From Lates calcarifer (Eukaryota; Chordata; Actinopteri; Centropomidae): DNA of 64,000 bases. The notes beneath the pieces were generated by a model. That model did not search any database and was not told where the DNA came from. It was given only the letters and a program-made list of their open reading frames with translations. Every line of letters starts with the position of its first letter. The stretch's first letter is position 1. The stretch lies in assembly GCF_001640805.2 (NCBI RefSeq), contig NC_066837.1:21631341-21695340 (forward strand). The letters are read 5' to 3'. A program made the translations under genes and the position numbers. Positions 39,569 to 52,060 of this stretch are shown one piece after another.

Positions 39569-40485
39569 TTAGGGTCCCTCAGGCTTTATGACTGTAGAAT
39601 AAAGATTAGGAGTCCCGCTGATAGAGGAGTAGTCACAGGTCGAGGAGCCATTTTTATCTGTGTCAGGAGGTGCATTTCTATTTGTTAGGACAGTGGTAGA
39701 GTCATTCTGAAAATTGACGCTGGCATAGTGGAGTTGATCTGTGGGAGAGCTGACATTGGCATAAACAGACGACACTACTCCTCCTGAGTCCTTCTTCCCC
39801 AGTATCTCCTCATAATGGTGATCTCCATGATTTACCTGGGGAGGAAAAGAGGAGCAGCATGACAGATGCAGGTGTTGTATACTCATGCAAACTCATAAAC
39901 ACAGAAATACAGGCAAACACACACACACCTCTGTGTTTGGTCCGGCATCTGTGCTCTGCTCCGATGATCCCCCTGTGGCACAGCACGCTAAGAAAAAGAA
40001 CATTTGCATAGATGTAAACAACAGGATATTTTTGTATCTGTTTACATTCAAAGTTGCTCCTCAAGGTCAAAGTCATGTGCAAGTTCAGCTTTTCATTTCA
40101 GGACTAAAAAATATCTGCCTCCTTAATTCAGTCACTCAGTGGATCTCTTTCATAAATACATAAACATGACCACTAAATTTCAGAACTGACCCATAATGAA
40201 CTTTACTTTAATAGAAGAACAAATGTATAAATACATATGGAAAGTACAGTATGTGTGTGTTTGTGTGGGGTTTGCCTGTTGGCATATATGTCAAATTCCC
40301 ATCCCTCACCTTGTGTCCCACGTAGTTTGCGTCTGCACAGTATTAGTACAAACACAAGTATCATTAGCAATCCCAGACCAGCTACCACACCACCAATTAT
40401 GCCATTTTTGTGGTCATTTTCTTTACCTGTGGGAGGGTAAAAAGACAGAAATGTGAGAAACAGTATAAGTGAAATTAATTCATGC

Positions 40486-40539
<54 letters not shown>

Positions 40540-41921
40540 CACACACACACACACATCCAGGTTCTGTAGCCCATCACTGTCATTTTAGGTCTTTCTCCTG
40601 TTCTTTGGAGCAGTGGAAGAACTATCCAGAGCCTTTACTTCAGTTAAAGTAGCAATACAGAAACAGAAAAACAGTAAGAGTCCTGCAGTCAAACCCTCAC
40701 TCTAGTGCAGAACAAAGTTATCAGTTATCAAAGAGTATAAAGCTACTATGCAGCAGTACTGTTATATTATTAATATATTACTTTATTTTGCTGATTTATA
40801 AACATGAGAGGAACATTTTAAAGTTATAATCCTTGGGAATCTAAAACTCCATTTTGATATTATTTGCAGTTGGCAATTTTTCCGTAATATCAACTTGATG
40901 TATTGGAGATGTATATTTTATTGATCTCAGCTATAGTGCTATACAGAAACTTGGCTGCCCTCAGACACATCAAGAACCCCCACCTTAATCTGATGATGTG
41001 CAGGTAAAATGCAACAGTCATTGACAGTTTAAATAATTAATCTTAATTGGGAAAAAAAAGGTGTATTTCATGTTTTTTAATGGTTAAATCCATTTATCAT
41101 GTCAATTATTATTTATGAGAAGATTGAAAACTGCAGGTGAATTAGAACTGAAAGGAATTTATACTGTGGCTGACATGAATTCACAGCATCATCTTTAACA
41201 TTTTTAAGAGACGGATCTGTAATCTGACAGGGTGGTGCAGAATAGCACAGTAACTCATGATTTTATGGTACCTGGTGGCCTCGAAACATGCCAGTTTCTC
41301 TACAGAAAAGTGTCACATTTACCTGAATGCATTGGGTAGTCACTCAAAACCCTTTCCCACAAAAAGTAAAGTGTGTTGTGAAACAGTTTTGTGATACAAT
41401 AACATCATTTTTTGCTGTTATACCCTTATTGTTTCAGATGTAGTTCTCTTATTACTAAAACAAGAAAATCAACATGTAACATGGTTTACCATGCAAGTTC
41501 TATGATCTGTGATTTTTTGAATCTTTGTTCTGCACACCCTGAGTAAAACTCAAATAAGTACAAGTGTCTCAAGTGTCTTTACAGAGGAACAGTGTCTGAC
41601 TGAATGTTCACGGTAACTTAACTATTTCATTCTGGCATCCAACAAAGTGTCCCTGTGTTCATGTATTTTACATGACACTTGACTTGACTCACAATCAATT
41701 GCTGTACTCACCATTGCTGTACTCACCATTGCCACTTTGTCCTGCCACAGACAATAAAGTCATGCTCACTGTCATAAAAAATGCAAGAAAAAAAGTTATT
41801 TCATTACAGCCAGCAGATTTCAGCCAAAACAAATTTCACACTCATCAAAGACACAAACACACGACGGAAGTATAATATTACCAGTCATTAAGTAGATGAA
41901 GACTTTGATTGATGTCCTCAT
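39569..41921 (-). CDS. Receptor A: CD300-like ITIM protein without Ig domain
   Basis: Five exons (41921-41882, 41741-41727, 40426-40310, 39987-39929, 39835-39569) join with matching phases into an open frame of 165 residues. The 40-base leader exon (MRTSIKVFIYLMT) has the same length and end phase as those of receptors B and E. A 15-base stalk exon (QSGN) follows, then a membrane segment (IIGGVVAGLGLLMILVFVLI, about residues 28-49) with no charged residue, then a tail with ITIMs SVYANV and LHYASV plus YEEIL, DYSSI and LYSTV. Only 140 bases separate leader and stalk exon, so there is no room for an Ig exon. Predicted ectodomain is about a dozen residues. The likely role is inhibitory signalling through SHP phosphatases, but it may bind no ligand. 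A deletion of a phase 1-1 Ig exon, or an assembly gap, would explain it. Confidence 0.8.
40490..40556. repeat. (CA)n microsatellite
   Basis: Lies about 60 bases upstream (on the minus strand) of the membrane exon of receptor A. Confidence 0.9.
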
Positions 41922-43504
41922 TGTCTCAGTTCAGCTTTTTCCAGCTCACTACAGTTTACATCCAAATATATCAAATATTAAGCTAAAATGTCATATGTCA
42001 TCAGCGTACTCTATCTGTCTGTTTACTCTCTCTGTGTCAGTTTCTCTCTCCAGGCACATAACTGAACACATTTGCATTTAAAAATGAGGATGTGGATGTT
42101 GGATTGGCTGAGAGAGTGAGAGAGAGACAGAAAGGGAGATGAGAAAGAGAGATAGAGAAAGACAGGGAATGAAAGTGTTGACTCATATTCAGAGCAATTA
42201 TTTGATCTGATGTATCTCATGATCTCTACATCTGTTTGGATGTAAAACCAGATGTATTTGTACCTCACAATGCCCCACAGCAATGTCCTCCAGCTATTTT
42301 TATTCAGACTGCAGGTATTCTGATGATCTGTGATGAGATATAAATGTATTCTTTCCAGAGAGAGAGATAGCAGCGCAATGGAATATTCAAAATTAAAAAC
42401 CAGTATGAACATATAACCCTTGTATTAACTGTGAGCATAGTCTAAGTCCAACAAATGACATTCTGTAAAAACTCAGAACATCAGATTCAGATCCATGCTC
42501 CATTGTAATGGATATTTATTGTAATAATATAATAAATAAGAGTATAAAATATGTCCTAACCAATCAAAATGCTTGTTTTCATCTTTTATGTGAAAAAATA
42601 GTTTAGAGTTTAGATATGCAGATCTCACTTGCTTGAAGTGGATATGACCAATGCCCAAAATGAATCATATTATTATTAATCAATTGTTAATTTAGTCAGT
42701 GTTGAACACAGGATGTGTTGCATAATTATGTGTCTATCATGATGGAAAAATCAAGGTTAGGGTGACATAAAAAGGTGCCTGATTTCAACAATAATCTGAT
42801 GTTTACCTTAGTACAGTTAATATTAGATGGTATCAGCTCCATAATTTTTTTGTTTATATTTTGGCAACTCTGCACCATTAAAAGAAAGCTGAATTAGCCA
42901 GGTTTGTAGTGTACCCATGTAAGTACAGCATAACAGCAAAGCTCAACAAAATGGTGAATCACAATAACAAGAGAGATTCAACATGCTCTTCCTCATAGGA
43001 ATTAATGAAATGAAAAGTTAAATTTGTAAGGAACAGAACACATCTTTGTTTAATTCCATACACAGAGGGCCATTAGCTTATGATTGCTAATGTTAGTTGA
43101 AAAATCCTCACAGGGCCCCATTTGGCCATGTGTAGGCAGGGCCAGCAGAGAAACACAAATGCATATGTGCAGTGAGCCACACAACGCAAACCCAGAGGGC
43201 TAACAGACCAATCCACTGAACACAGATAGACCGAACTGATGTCAACCTTTCATCTGATGCCAGTGATTACAGTGATGCAATTACTGCATTTGAAATTGTA
43301 ATAAGATACTTGTCACAGAGAAATCTAATACTTTTACTATAAAGCGTTACTAAGTAATGCATAAGTAACACACACTGACATATTATTACCGTATAAAGTT
43401 GATATGGCAAAGGACATGTCATTTGCTGTCTTGTTTGTGTTGCTCTGTTGTAGCTTTATTTTGGGCTCTATTAACTCCTGATGGAAATATAACTATAATG
43501 CTAT

Positions 43505-43880
43505 ACTATTCTGGGTGGCACAGTGGTGCAGTGGTTAGCACTGTCGCCTCACAGCAAGAAGGTTCAGGGTTTGAGCCTGGGGCTCTGTTTGGAGTTTGCA
43601 TGTTCTCCCTGTGCCTGCGTGGGTTCTCTCCGGGTACTCTGCTTCCTCCACAGCCCAAAGACATGCAGGTTAGGTTAATTGGTGACTCTAAATTGCCTGT
43701 AGAGGTGAATGTGAATGTGAATGGTTGTTTGTCTGTATTGGTCCTGTGATGGACTGGCGATCCGTACAGGGATGTACCCCACCTCTCGCTCTATACAGGG
43801 TGCCTGCCTCTTGCTCATTGACAGCTGGAATAGGCTCCAGCCCCTCGCAACCGCTTAACAGATAAGTAGTATAGATAATT
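43505..43880 (+). mobile_element. tRNA-derived SINE
   Basis: Begins gggtggcacagtggtgcagt, with tRNA-like A box (tggttagcactgt) and B box (ggttcagggtttgagcc), then the body with ggagtttgcatgttctccct, cccaaagacatgcaggtta and ggaataggctccagcc. The end is followed by gaatgaatgaa repeats. This combination is common in teleosts. It is not intact enough to judge activity. Confidence 0.8.
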
Positions 43881-44542
43881 AGTGAATGAATGAAAGCTAT
43901 GAGAGGGAACCATTCATTCATTCATTGTCAAGTCACATTGTGTTTTTGTCACTATGAGTGACACCTTTCACATACAAGGTTGTGACACATTGTTAATATT
44001 AAAATATTACTTGTAGCCAAAACCTTGCAAATCTAAATTCCAAATGTTCATGTTTTCCTGTTGCTTTGATTTTCCCCCTCAACTACACTAAAACCTGTCA
44101 GTTTCTCTCTATTCTACTTTTTAAATTTCATGTTTTTCTTCATTATGTGTTTATGTGTTGTTTTAATGTGTTGTCCTTATCTGAAGTTCTTCAATAGCAT
44201 GTGTTCGAAAGGTGCTGTATAAATAAACTTGCCTTGTCTGAGAAGACTGACCACCAGATGGCATCATTACCAGGACAGTGTTGACTGACAATTTCCCTCC
44301 TCCTTTTTTTTGGCCTTTTTAAGGAGGGCTTGGATATTCCCCAAGAAATTTTTTTATAATGCAACTCAGATTTATTCCTGAATAAACTGCTGTGTGAGGT
44401 ATTACCTGTATGCACACTTTTATGTGCTGTGGATCACACTGTTGTTTCACTGGTTCTCTCTGTCACTGAGAAAAAGAAGCCAGGCAACAGACAGAAAACA
44501 ATGACAATAGGTACATATTTGTTTACACACTATCATACTTAC

Positions 44543-44570
44543 CAAGGTGAATGTGGAGTATATAAATCAT
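44543..44570 (-). other. Orphan leader-like exon
   Basis: ATG at 44570 starts MIYILHIHL and ends in phase 1 at a good donor (gtaagt), as leader exons of the neighbouring receptors do. The open frame continues upstream for another 69 codons to an ATG at 44777 with a basic and then hydrophobic stretch (KNYKLFKVCVTYCSLGALI). No matching downstream Ig exon exists. It could be a relic leader, an alternative first exon of receptor A, or chance. Confidence 0.25.
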
Positions 44571-45432
44571 TCCCTGAGAGATGAGTGCTCCTAAACTGCA
44601 ATAAGTTACACACACTTTAAATAACTTGTAGTTCTTTCTGGTCGTTGGTGATTTGAGGTGACTGGTGGAGGTGTGAAAGGTGCAGGAGCTGTCAGAGAAA
44701 GACCGGGAGGAGGTGTTCAGGGAAGAGGAATGAATTTCAAGTGAGGAAGACAGAAAAAGAATATCTAACAGTGACATACCTTAGTTCTTTTCATGGTGTC
44801 ATATTTTTTTTGTAATATTTACCTTTCTGTGTGGTCCCTTTGCTCTTTTGATGACATCTTTCCTATTACCATAGTTGCCCTTATGGAAATATTTAGGACA
44901 GTTTTCATACCCTGAGGTATATGGGCAAGAGATATGTTTGAATGTTTTCATCAGCTTCCAAAAATTTTTTTTTGTCAAAAAACAGTGCTGCAGCCCCACA
45001 GTGAACCAGGAAGTTCTGCTCATTAAGAATTTGAACTGAGCCTCTTCCTTTACTTATATCATGTTCTCAGTTTCTATCCTATTCAAGCTGTGTGTGAGTG
45101 AGTGTAGGTGTGTTTGTATGTGGGTGTTAGCATGTTTCACTTCTTCACCGTAATCGACCACAGACACTAGAAAATATACTGATATTGATTTTACAATGTT
45201 ATTTTATTGCAAAAAATTCCAAAATATACTGGATATGATATATAATTTTTGTAAATTATATTTAGAAGAGTTATTGACATCTTTCAGCTAATATCTGTAC
45301 TGCGTGAGATAATAAATTAATGTAGGATTAATAAAATAGTAGCAAATAACAGTATTTGCTGTTCAGCATAAAACATACTCTTGCAGCAGAGGAAGATAAA
45401 GCACTTAACTCTAAAGATGATCAGCACTGAGT

Positions 45433-48315
45433 TCAGACATTACAATAGACTGATGATTTGTCTGTTGATGTGTGTGCAATGGTGGAGTATGTGACCTCTG
45501 CATGGTCAGCTGTAACAGGGCTGCTGTCTGTGCGTTTGCTGAAGCTGACGCTGGAGTAAAAGAGGCCGTCTGATTGGTTCTGAGTCTTTGACGGATCGGT
45601 GACGCCTCCGCTGGTATCTTGGCGCCGAACGGCTGACGAGATGACGATGCTGTCAGTCCTTCCCTCTGTGTCTTCATCCTTGTTAGCTGTTGAAGAGACA
45701 GTGGTGGTTTGGTGTTTGGCGTCTTGTGTCAGACTGGATGGTGCAGCATAGACCGTATTAAGGCCCTTGCCTGTTTGGAGAGTGATGATACATAATGATG
45801 ATACAGTCCACTTTGACTTCTTTAAAAACAATATTTAAATTAATATAATTCTGCATTCAAAGAAGCAAATAACAAAAATTTGTTAAACCGCTACCTATTT
45901 AATGCCATTGCATAATCTATTTTTCCATTATATTCTTCTGCAACGTTTTGTTTCAAACAGAAAAGTCAAATCAATCTTACTAATTTAGCCCTAAAATATT
46001 TTTTAAAAATCAAGAACTTTCACAGTCTGTCCAGCAGATAACACACTCCGTCCTTGGACACTCAGTTTGAATAAGGAAAAATTCCCCCAAAGGATCCTTT
46101 AACTGGAAAAAAAAAACCTTAAGAAACCCAAGGAAGGAGTAACAGAGGAGGGAGCCCTCTGCCAAGACAGACAAATATCTGAGAGATGGAGCTAAGGTGT
46201 TGTTAGGCTATTGCATGGATGTGTTTCAAGGGCAAGGTACAGTACAATCAGCCGTGCTGCAGATTTGCCCAGTGGCCACTAGTGGTATTGCAGCATACAC
46301 AGACCATCATCAAGAGATGTCTTGGAAGAAACCTTGAACTGCAAACAAGGTCATTTTCTATTATGATTTTTTTAAACCAATGAAGCAGTGGTGGAAAGTA
46401 ACAAAGTGCATTTACTAATGTGCAATTCTGAGATACTTGCATTACCTGAGTATTTCTATGTTATGAATTTGACAGCTTTAGTTACACTGCAGACTCAGGT
46501 TATTAATACAAAGTCTAATTAACAATAAAAAAAATTATTATGTATTTTTAATACTTATGTATTTTAATAGATTAAGCTATAGGGCATCAAAATGACTATC
46601 TTTGAGTCCAGTATCCAGTTCTTATAGTACATCCTTGGTTGTGTGTTTCTAAATGGTTGCTAAGTGGTTGCTATGGCCCTCTGAGACAGTTGTTGGAGCA
46701 TCATGAGGTGGTTGGCAGGTACTTGCTATAGTGTTCATTTGTTATATCTGTTCCTGGATGCTGCCCAGATGCTTGAAACAAAAATTTTAATTAGTCTGTT
46801 TGTTTTATACCAGAAGATGCGCTGATGTCTCTTTTTCGATGCCTGAAGAATATTAGCAGTACGATAGCCAGGGCCAGCACAACCACCCCGAGACCTGCTC
46901 CAATATACACCAGCTTCTCTGAAAAAGAGACAACATCACGTCTCAGTGATGTACACAGGACACCCACACACATACATATCTGCATGCTCCCAGGCATCGG
47001 CTTACTAGGGTGTGAAGCACCCTCACCTGAATTTAATCGTTGCAAGCCATCGTCAGTGGATTCTGAGGAAGAAAAAAAAAAAGACATGTTAATTTTGTTC
47101 CTCATCGTCTCTCGGTTTTTGCTGTGTTAGTGTTTCATTTCATTCCTACAGTTAGCGCCTCTTGCAAAAAAGAGAAGAACAGTTTGAGACATAGAGTGTT
47201 GTGAAATATCAGTCACACTTTGGAAATGGAACAAAGGTCTTTGGCTTGTAAGTGATGAAGAATAATTGCATCATAAAAGCTATTCATATACAATACAGTA
47301 TAACTCACCACTTACTGTGAGGACTACTTTATTGTATGTGTCAATACCAACTCTGTCAATTCCACACCAGTAAGTTCCTTCGTCATCCTTTTTCAGGTCA
47401 AAGATGGTTACGTAGAATGTGTTTCCTTCATCTCTAATGCTGTATTTCCGCTGGGTATGGTCTTTCTTTTCTCTGGTACTTATGAGGACGTCTTCATCGT
47501 AACACGCTCCCCTGCAGAAATACTTGACATTGGAATATGCGTTGGAGTGAGAGCATGTTATTGAGATTTGACCCCTCTTCTCTCCTTTTAGTGACATGGC
47601 TTCAGCCCCTCGTAATCCTGCACAAGACACACAGATGGCAACAAGGAGTCAGAGCTTCATTCAGTTTTCCAGCGGCTGTTGACCTCATGAGTTTTACTGT
47701 GTATTTTCTGTGACCTCTCATACCAACCCGATGGGTTTACCTTGTTCTGTAAAGCAGTGTTTCGCAACCTTTTAAGCGTTGGTGGTCCCACAGACACAGA
47801 TTCCCCATGTCTGTGAGTTGTGGGCAGTTTATTTTTTGATGTTTTGATCATTTCTTTAGGATATTTTTTAAAGGCCTTAACAGTTAGGGCTATGCAATAT
47901 TTGACAAAAAAGAGAAGTCTGAAAAAATAGCAAGACTCTTATGTAGGACATTTTTTTTTAACCCATACAATCATTTTGTGGTTGGGAACAGCCATTTTAA
48001 AGGTGCAATCTCTTACTTTGGTTACAGCTCTCAATAGCATGTACAAATCTCAAAATGTCCTCTCAGCTCACTGACAGTGTAAATACAGTTTACAGTTGAG
48101 GCTGAAAAAACAGTCAGTAGAAGTTACAGGGAGCCAAGAGGCACTGATGAGTCCTCTAATAAAATAAGCAAGATGACTTGAAAAAAAGAGAAAATTTACA
48201 ATTACAGATACCAAACACACAAATAGAGGAAGAGGAGAGACAGAAGGCCAAAAGAGTAAATCTCAGAAAACTTACCTACAGCAAGAAAGACCAAAAAGAG
48301 AAAAATCAACTCCAT
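45433..48315 (-). CDS. Receptor B: CD300-like, three ITIMs
   Basis: Exons 48315-48276 (leader MELIFLFLVFLAV), 47617-47309 (Ig V), 47062-47027 (short stalk), 46918-46811 (membrane) and 45770-45433 (tail) join in frame to 276 residues. The Ig domain has the B-strand cysteine (ISITCSH), the extra CD300-type pair KYFCRGAC, and DEGTYWCGID. The membrane helix (IGAGLGVVVLALAIVLLIFF) lacks a charged residue, so no adaptor pairing is expected. The tail carries ITIMs LFYSSV, VTYSTI and SVYCNV. This is a probable inhibitory leukocyte receptor, by analogy to CD300 proteins that recruit SHP-1/2. Ligand unknown. The last intron contains a dispersed repeat at about 46030-46230. Confidence 0.88.
46030..46230 (+). 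repeat. Dispersed repeat in receptor B intron
   Basis: The phrases aaattcccccaaaggatcct and ggaggagggagccctctgcc-like text resemble a common percomorph repeat, possibly an inner part of the family seen at 150-905. No coding potential. Confidence 0.45.
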
Positions 48316-48999
48316 GCTACTCAGAGGATTCATACATCTATGTCACTTTCCTTTCCCTTCCCTTATCTCAACCCTTTTTATGTTTGAAACTCTCCAAATA
48401 AATTATAACTCTATATTTGTCAAAACTTCCTCTTTGTTGTTGTGCTTCCTCTGTTTAGTCAGCTTCCTCTGTCTGTACCTCTCTCCAAAACCACTCAGAA
48501 CATGTGTGTCAAAACGTCCCTCCCATCTCCCGTCTGTTTCACAGTGACCAGTAATGAATAATTCAGCAACACCTTCAGATATTACCACTTGGTTTATTTT
48601 GGTGAGTTTCATCAAAACGCAAAGTGAGACACAGCTCTTCTTGGTGGATTTCATCAGCTGGCAGCTCCAGTTGAGACTCTTTTCAGTCTTTTCTTTGGTT
48701 GTGTCATCCAAAATGACACATTTTCATTCAGAAATAACAAAAAACAACAGAAAATGTACACTATAACTGCGGCTTTAACTAGTATAACTATTATATATTA
48801 CAGCTTACTATAACTACACATTCTCTGGTTTATTGATACTTGCCTCTCATTGTTGCAGTTTTGGCCTCCATTCACTCTCTAATACTTTAGTCGCTAAGCT
48901 ATCTCAACAAGTTCTGATTCTGATAACCGATAGAAACGACGGCCAAAACATCAAAAAAGAGACCAAAGTTGTAAATAAACTGAAATATATACAATCATA

Positions 49000-51132
49000 T
49001 CAACAGTTAATTTGCTCTTTGACTCCCAGGGGTCCATCTTTAGGACCACTGTTTCCTTGAAGGCTGTGATAGACATGCTCCTCCAACCGGCTGAGATCCA
49101 GATGTTGGTACTGGCAGATGTGCCCTGGCACATCCACATCGACATATTCACCGATGCCGAGGGTGACAGCAGACTCCCGCTGCTTTGATGTGAAGTGGGA
49201 GCAGAGGTCCGGAGGCGGCGGCAGTGCAGTGCAGTCTGGAGCTGTGGAGCTGCAGCAAGGTTCAGGTTCAGTTCCCACACCAGGCATCATTGTCTCATAG
49301 TCAGATGAAGTCTGTGGGGAGAACAGAAACCCGTGGACAGTAAACTTCTTCTTGCATGACACAACTAACTATTCTGAAATTTTGTTGGTGTTGACTGTGG
49401 TATATTTGGTGGGCAAACACAATTAATACAGTCTATAGCCAGGCTAGCAGCATAGAGCTTTGAGCTGAATGCTAACATCAAAAAGCTAACATACTCACAA
49501 TCACAAAAGTAACGTTCTGTTGTTTAACATGTGCAGTGTTTTCTATATTCACCATCTTAGGTTAGCATGTTAGCCTGTTAAGGTGCTAATTCATCATCAA
49601 TCATTTAACACACAGCTGAAGGTAATGGGGTTGTCATTTGTTTTGCAGGTGTTTGGTCGTAAAACAAAATATTTGACACTTTGACCATTTGACCTGATGG
49701 TGGGACTTTGGAAAAAGGAAAGTCAGAACAATTCATCCCAAGGGGCAAATTAACGTATGCACCAATTTTTTTTTGCAGTCCATCTAGTATTTGTGTAGAT
49801 ATTTCAGTGTGAATCAAAGCAGCGGACTGAGCGTGCCATCACCAGAGCCACACTGCTGGCACGGCTAAAAAAAGCTTCTGTCACAGACAAACCTCTCTGT
49901 TCGGCCGTGGCCGTGATCGTGAGTGCGACCTCTGGTGTTTCACAGCTCCCAGAAGACAAATTGTAAACAGGCACACAAACAGGATCGCTGACACACACAT
50001 CACTGCAGTCAGGAACAGCGGCATGTTGAGCTCTGCAGGAAACAACGACAACTTAGGTTTATCTGGCAGAGGATTCACTCTCACACACACAAATAAAACT
50101 GTGAATAATATGGATACAGACAGATGCACACACAAACACATATCACTCACTGTCGACTGTGAGTTCCTTTGGAGAGGTGAATAACACATTTTCTGCAAAT
50201 ACAAAAAAAGCACAAAGTATTTATATACACACAGTGAAAATAAACACACGGGGAGATCTGATGCAGTGTTTAGATTGTACTTACTATTATGTGTGCGATT
50301 CTCTGGAGGGTTTGCTGTTGTTGAAATGAGCCAAAAACAGAATTAGTTCTCAGACACCTACTTGCGCAGTCGTAATAACCTGTAAAAACCTATGTAATGT
50401 ATCATGTGCATTGAAATAGAAAGTAGAGAAAAGAGGAACATGGACATTATGGGAATAGTAACAAGACTTAGTTCTCATTTACAGTTTGGACTGCATGACA
50501 TTTTTAGATCACCAGCTGGACATGTGAGGATAGAATGTTACAAAATAAAATGTTGGTTGTCAGAGCAGCTAGATTTTAAATCAGTCCTGTTTGCTCACTC
50601 AGTCCTGTGCAATGACATGACATACTGTACCTTGAGAAACATTCAGTTGTATGACACTCATATGATCGGGGCCTGAGTTGACATCCACCCCACACATGTA
50701 TGTCCCACTGTCCTCTGGCAGAAGCTTGTCCACCTTAACGATGAAGAAGGCTCCGGTGGTGTTGTCATACAGAGAGAAACGTTTGTATCTTACCCACTGG
50801 TCCTGTTTGTCTGTCCATATCAGCTGTTTGCAATTTTCAGTGTTGGCTTCATGGCAGAGGTACTTAGAGCCCTGCCAGCTGAGTGAATATTTACAGGTGA
50901 AGGTAAACTCCTGACCTTCCACACCAGTCACAGCCATGGTCTTGAAGCTGATTGCAGCTGTCAGAATAAACTGTGTTAGCTGTATAATTGTTTTGTTTTA
51001 ATAAGCAGTTTAACACAACTTGAGTCAATCACAGCAGCTTAAAAAGACTAACTGCATAGTGTACGGCTCACCTTGGATTTGTAGTACAGTAATGATGAGA
51101 GTTGTTCTCCATGAGATCCACGTTGCCTCCAT
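49000..51132 (-). CDS. Receptor C: CD300/pIgR-like with unusual tail
   Basis: Exons 51132-51072 (leader), 50957-50631 (Ig V), 50314-50285 and 50192-50151 (stalk), 50032-49893 (membrane) and 49311-49000 (tail) join in frame to 303 residues. The Ig domain shows TFTCKYS, the widened pair KYLCHEANTENC, and DSGTYMCGVD. The membrane helix is FLTAVMCVSAILFVCLFTICLL followed by a basic juxtamembrane part rich in R and S (QRSHSRSRPRPNR). The tail is 104 residues, acidic, with DYETM, EYVDV, CQYQHL and HVYHSL. None is a strict ITIM because the -2 residue is wrong, yet YVDV, YQHL and YHSL are plausible SH2 or endocytic signals. The leader is longer (61 bases) than in the paralogues. Function is inferred only from family. 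Confidence 0.85.
49430..49820 (-). repeat. Dispersed repeat in receptor C intron
   Basis: Contains gctttgagctgaatgctaac, gttagcatgttagcctg and a poorly kept end tcaaagcagcggactgagc, related in opposite orientation to 29517-29770. Lies in the intron before the tail exon. Confidence 0.6.
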
Positions 51133-51789
51133 CACTCCCAGATTTTCCCTTCAGTCCACACAGTCAGATTCTCCTCCAGCTGCACAAAGATGCAGCAGCC
51201 TGGACTAAAGATTCTGTTTGTCTGATCAACCTGGTGCTTTCATGTCGATATCTTTAAACCTCTTCCTCTTTCATAAACAAACCTGGTCACACGTAACGCT
51301 CAACCTATGAAAGTGAAATTTTGGTGACTTGTGTGACTTGAAAACTGATCTCTGTGTATGAACTATTTTCTGCACCAGCACATCCAGACATTCTGTCTTT
51401 AGTTAAAAAGATACTGTAAGTTCAGTTTGTTGTGTCCTTAAAGACTATCCCACCTTCTCCTGTGTTGTCACAAAACTATACTGGTGGTATCTGGTACCAC
51501 TTCCTAATAAGTGGGTATGGGAAGGATCAAAACCAGCCAAAGGGATTTTTACGTCTGCTGTGAGGGTTAGGTTTCCACCTGTGTGTTTTTCTTTGTTTAT
51601 TTGTCACCATGATTACACAAATAGTACTGAACTAATTTGCACCAAACTTGGTAGAGGGACTGACAATGGATAAATAAAGTACTTAGTAACAGTTAAAGCT
51701 GTACCAATCTTTTTTTCCATTAGCACTGGATCAAATGACTTTGTATAATGTGAACGGTTTCACTTGTGGTGAATCACTCCTACTTACTC

Positions 51790-52060
51790 ACTGTTTCAGT
51801 TTTACAGCCCACAAATTCACTTTTTTGAATTTCTCTCAGAGTAGTTTCTAGCCACAGCAGAAAGCTGTTTCAGTTTTCTTCAATAAACCAACTGTACGCT
51901 CTCTACCCAGCACTAACAGCAGACAGGTACAGGTAGCAACTAGCTAGTAAGCACATTGGAGCATTTAGCTCCTAAAGAGTCAGATATGTTTGTCAGGACA
52001 AAAACATTTTGGTAGAGACAAAAACGGAGCGATAAGAGAATCAACATTCACCAGGTTGCC
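51790..52060 (+). repeat. Dispersed repeat, copy 1 of a pair
   Basis: Shares the order of phrases (agctgtttca..., cccagcactaa..., gcatttagctcctaaagag, cagatatgtt) with 56940-57110. Both lie upstream of a receptor gene on the same side. No coding potential. Confidence 0.5.

Larger units (their letters stand above)
41922..45432. other. Stretch between receptors A and B
   Basis: No Ig exon was found here on either strand (searched for the YxC motif of a V domain in reverse complement). It holds a tRNA-derived SINE at 43505-43880 and an orphan leader-like exon at 44543-44570. The rest is A/T-rich and unrecognised. Confidence 0.5.

Noticed and set aside
43399..43921. Open frames on both strands
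   Set aside because: Inside the tRNA-derived SINE.
45411..45677. 88-codon frame overlapping the receptor B tail
   Set aside because: Out-of-phase shadow; the frame joined in phase from the membrane exon gives three ITIMs.
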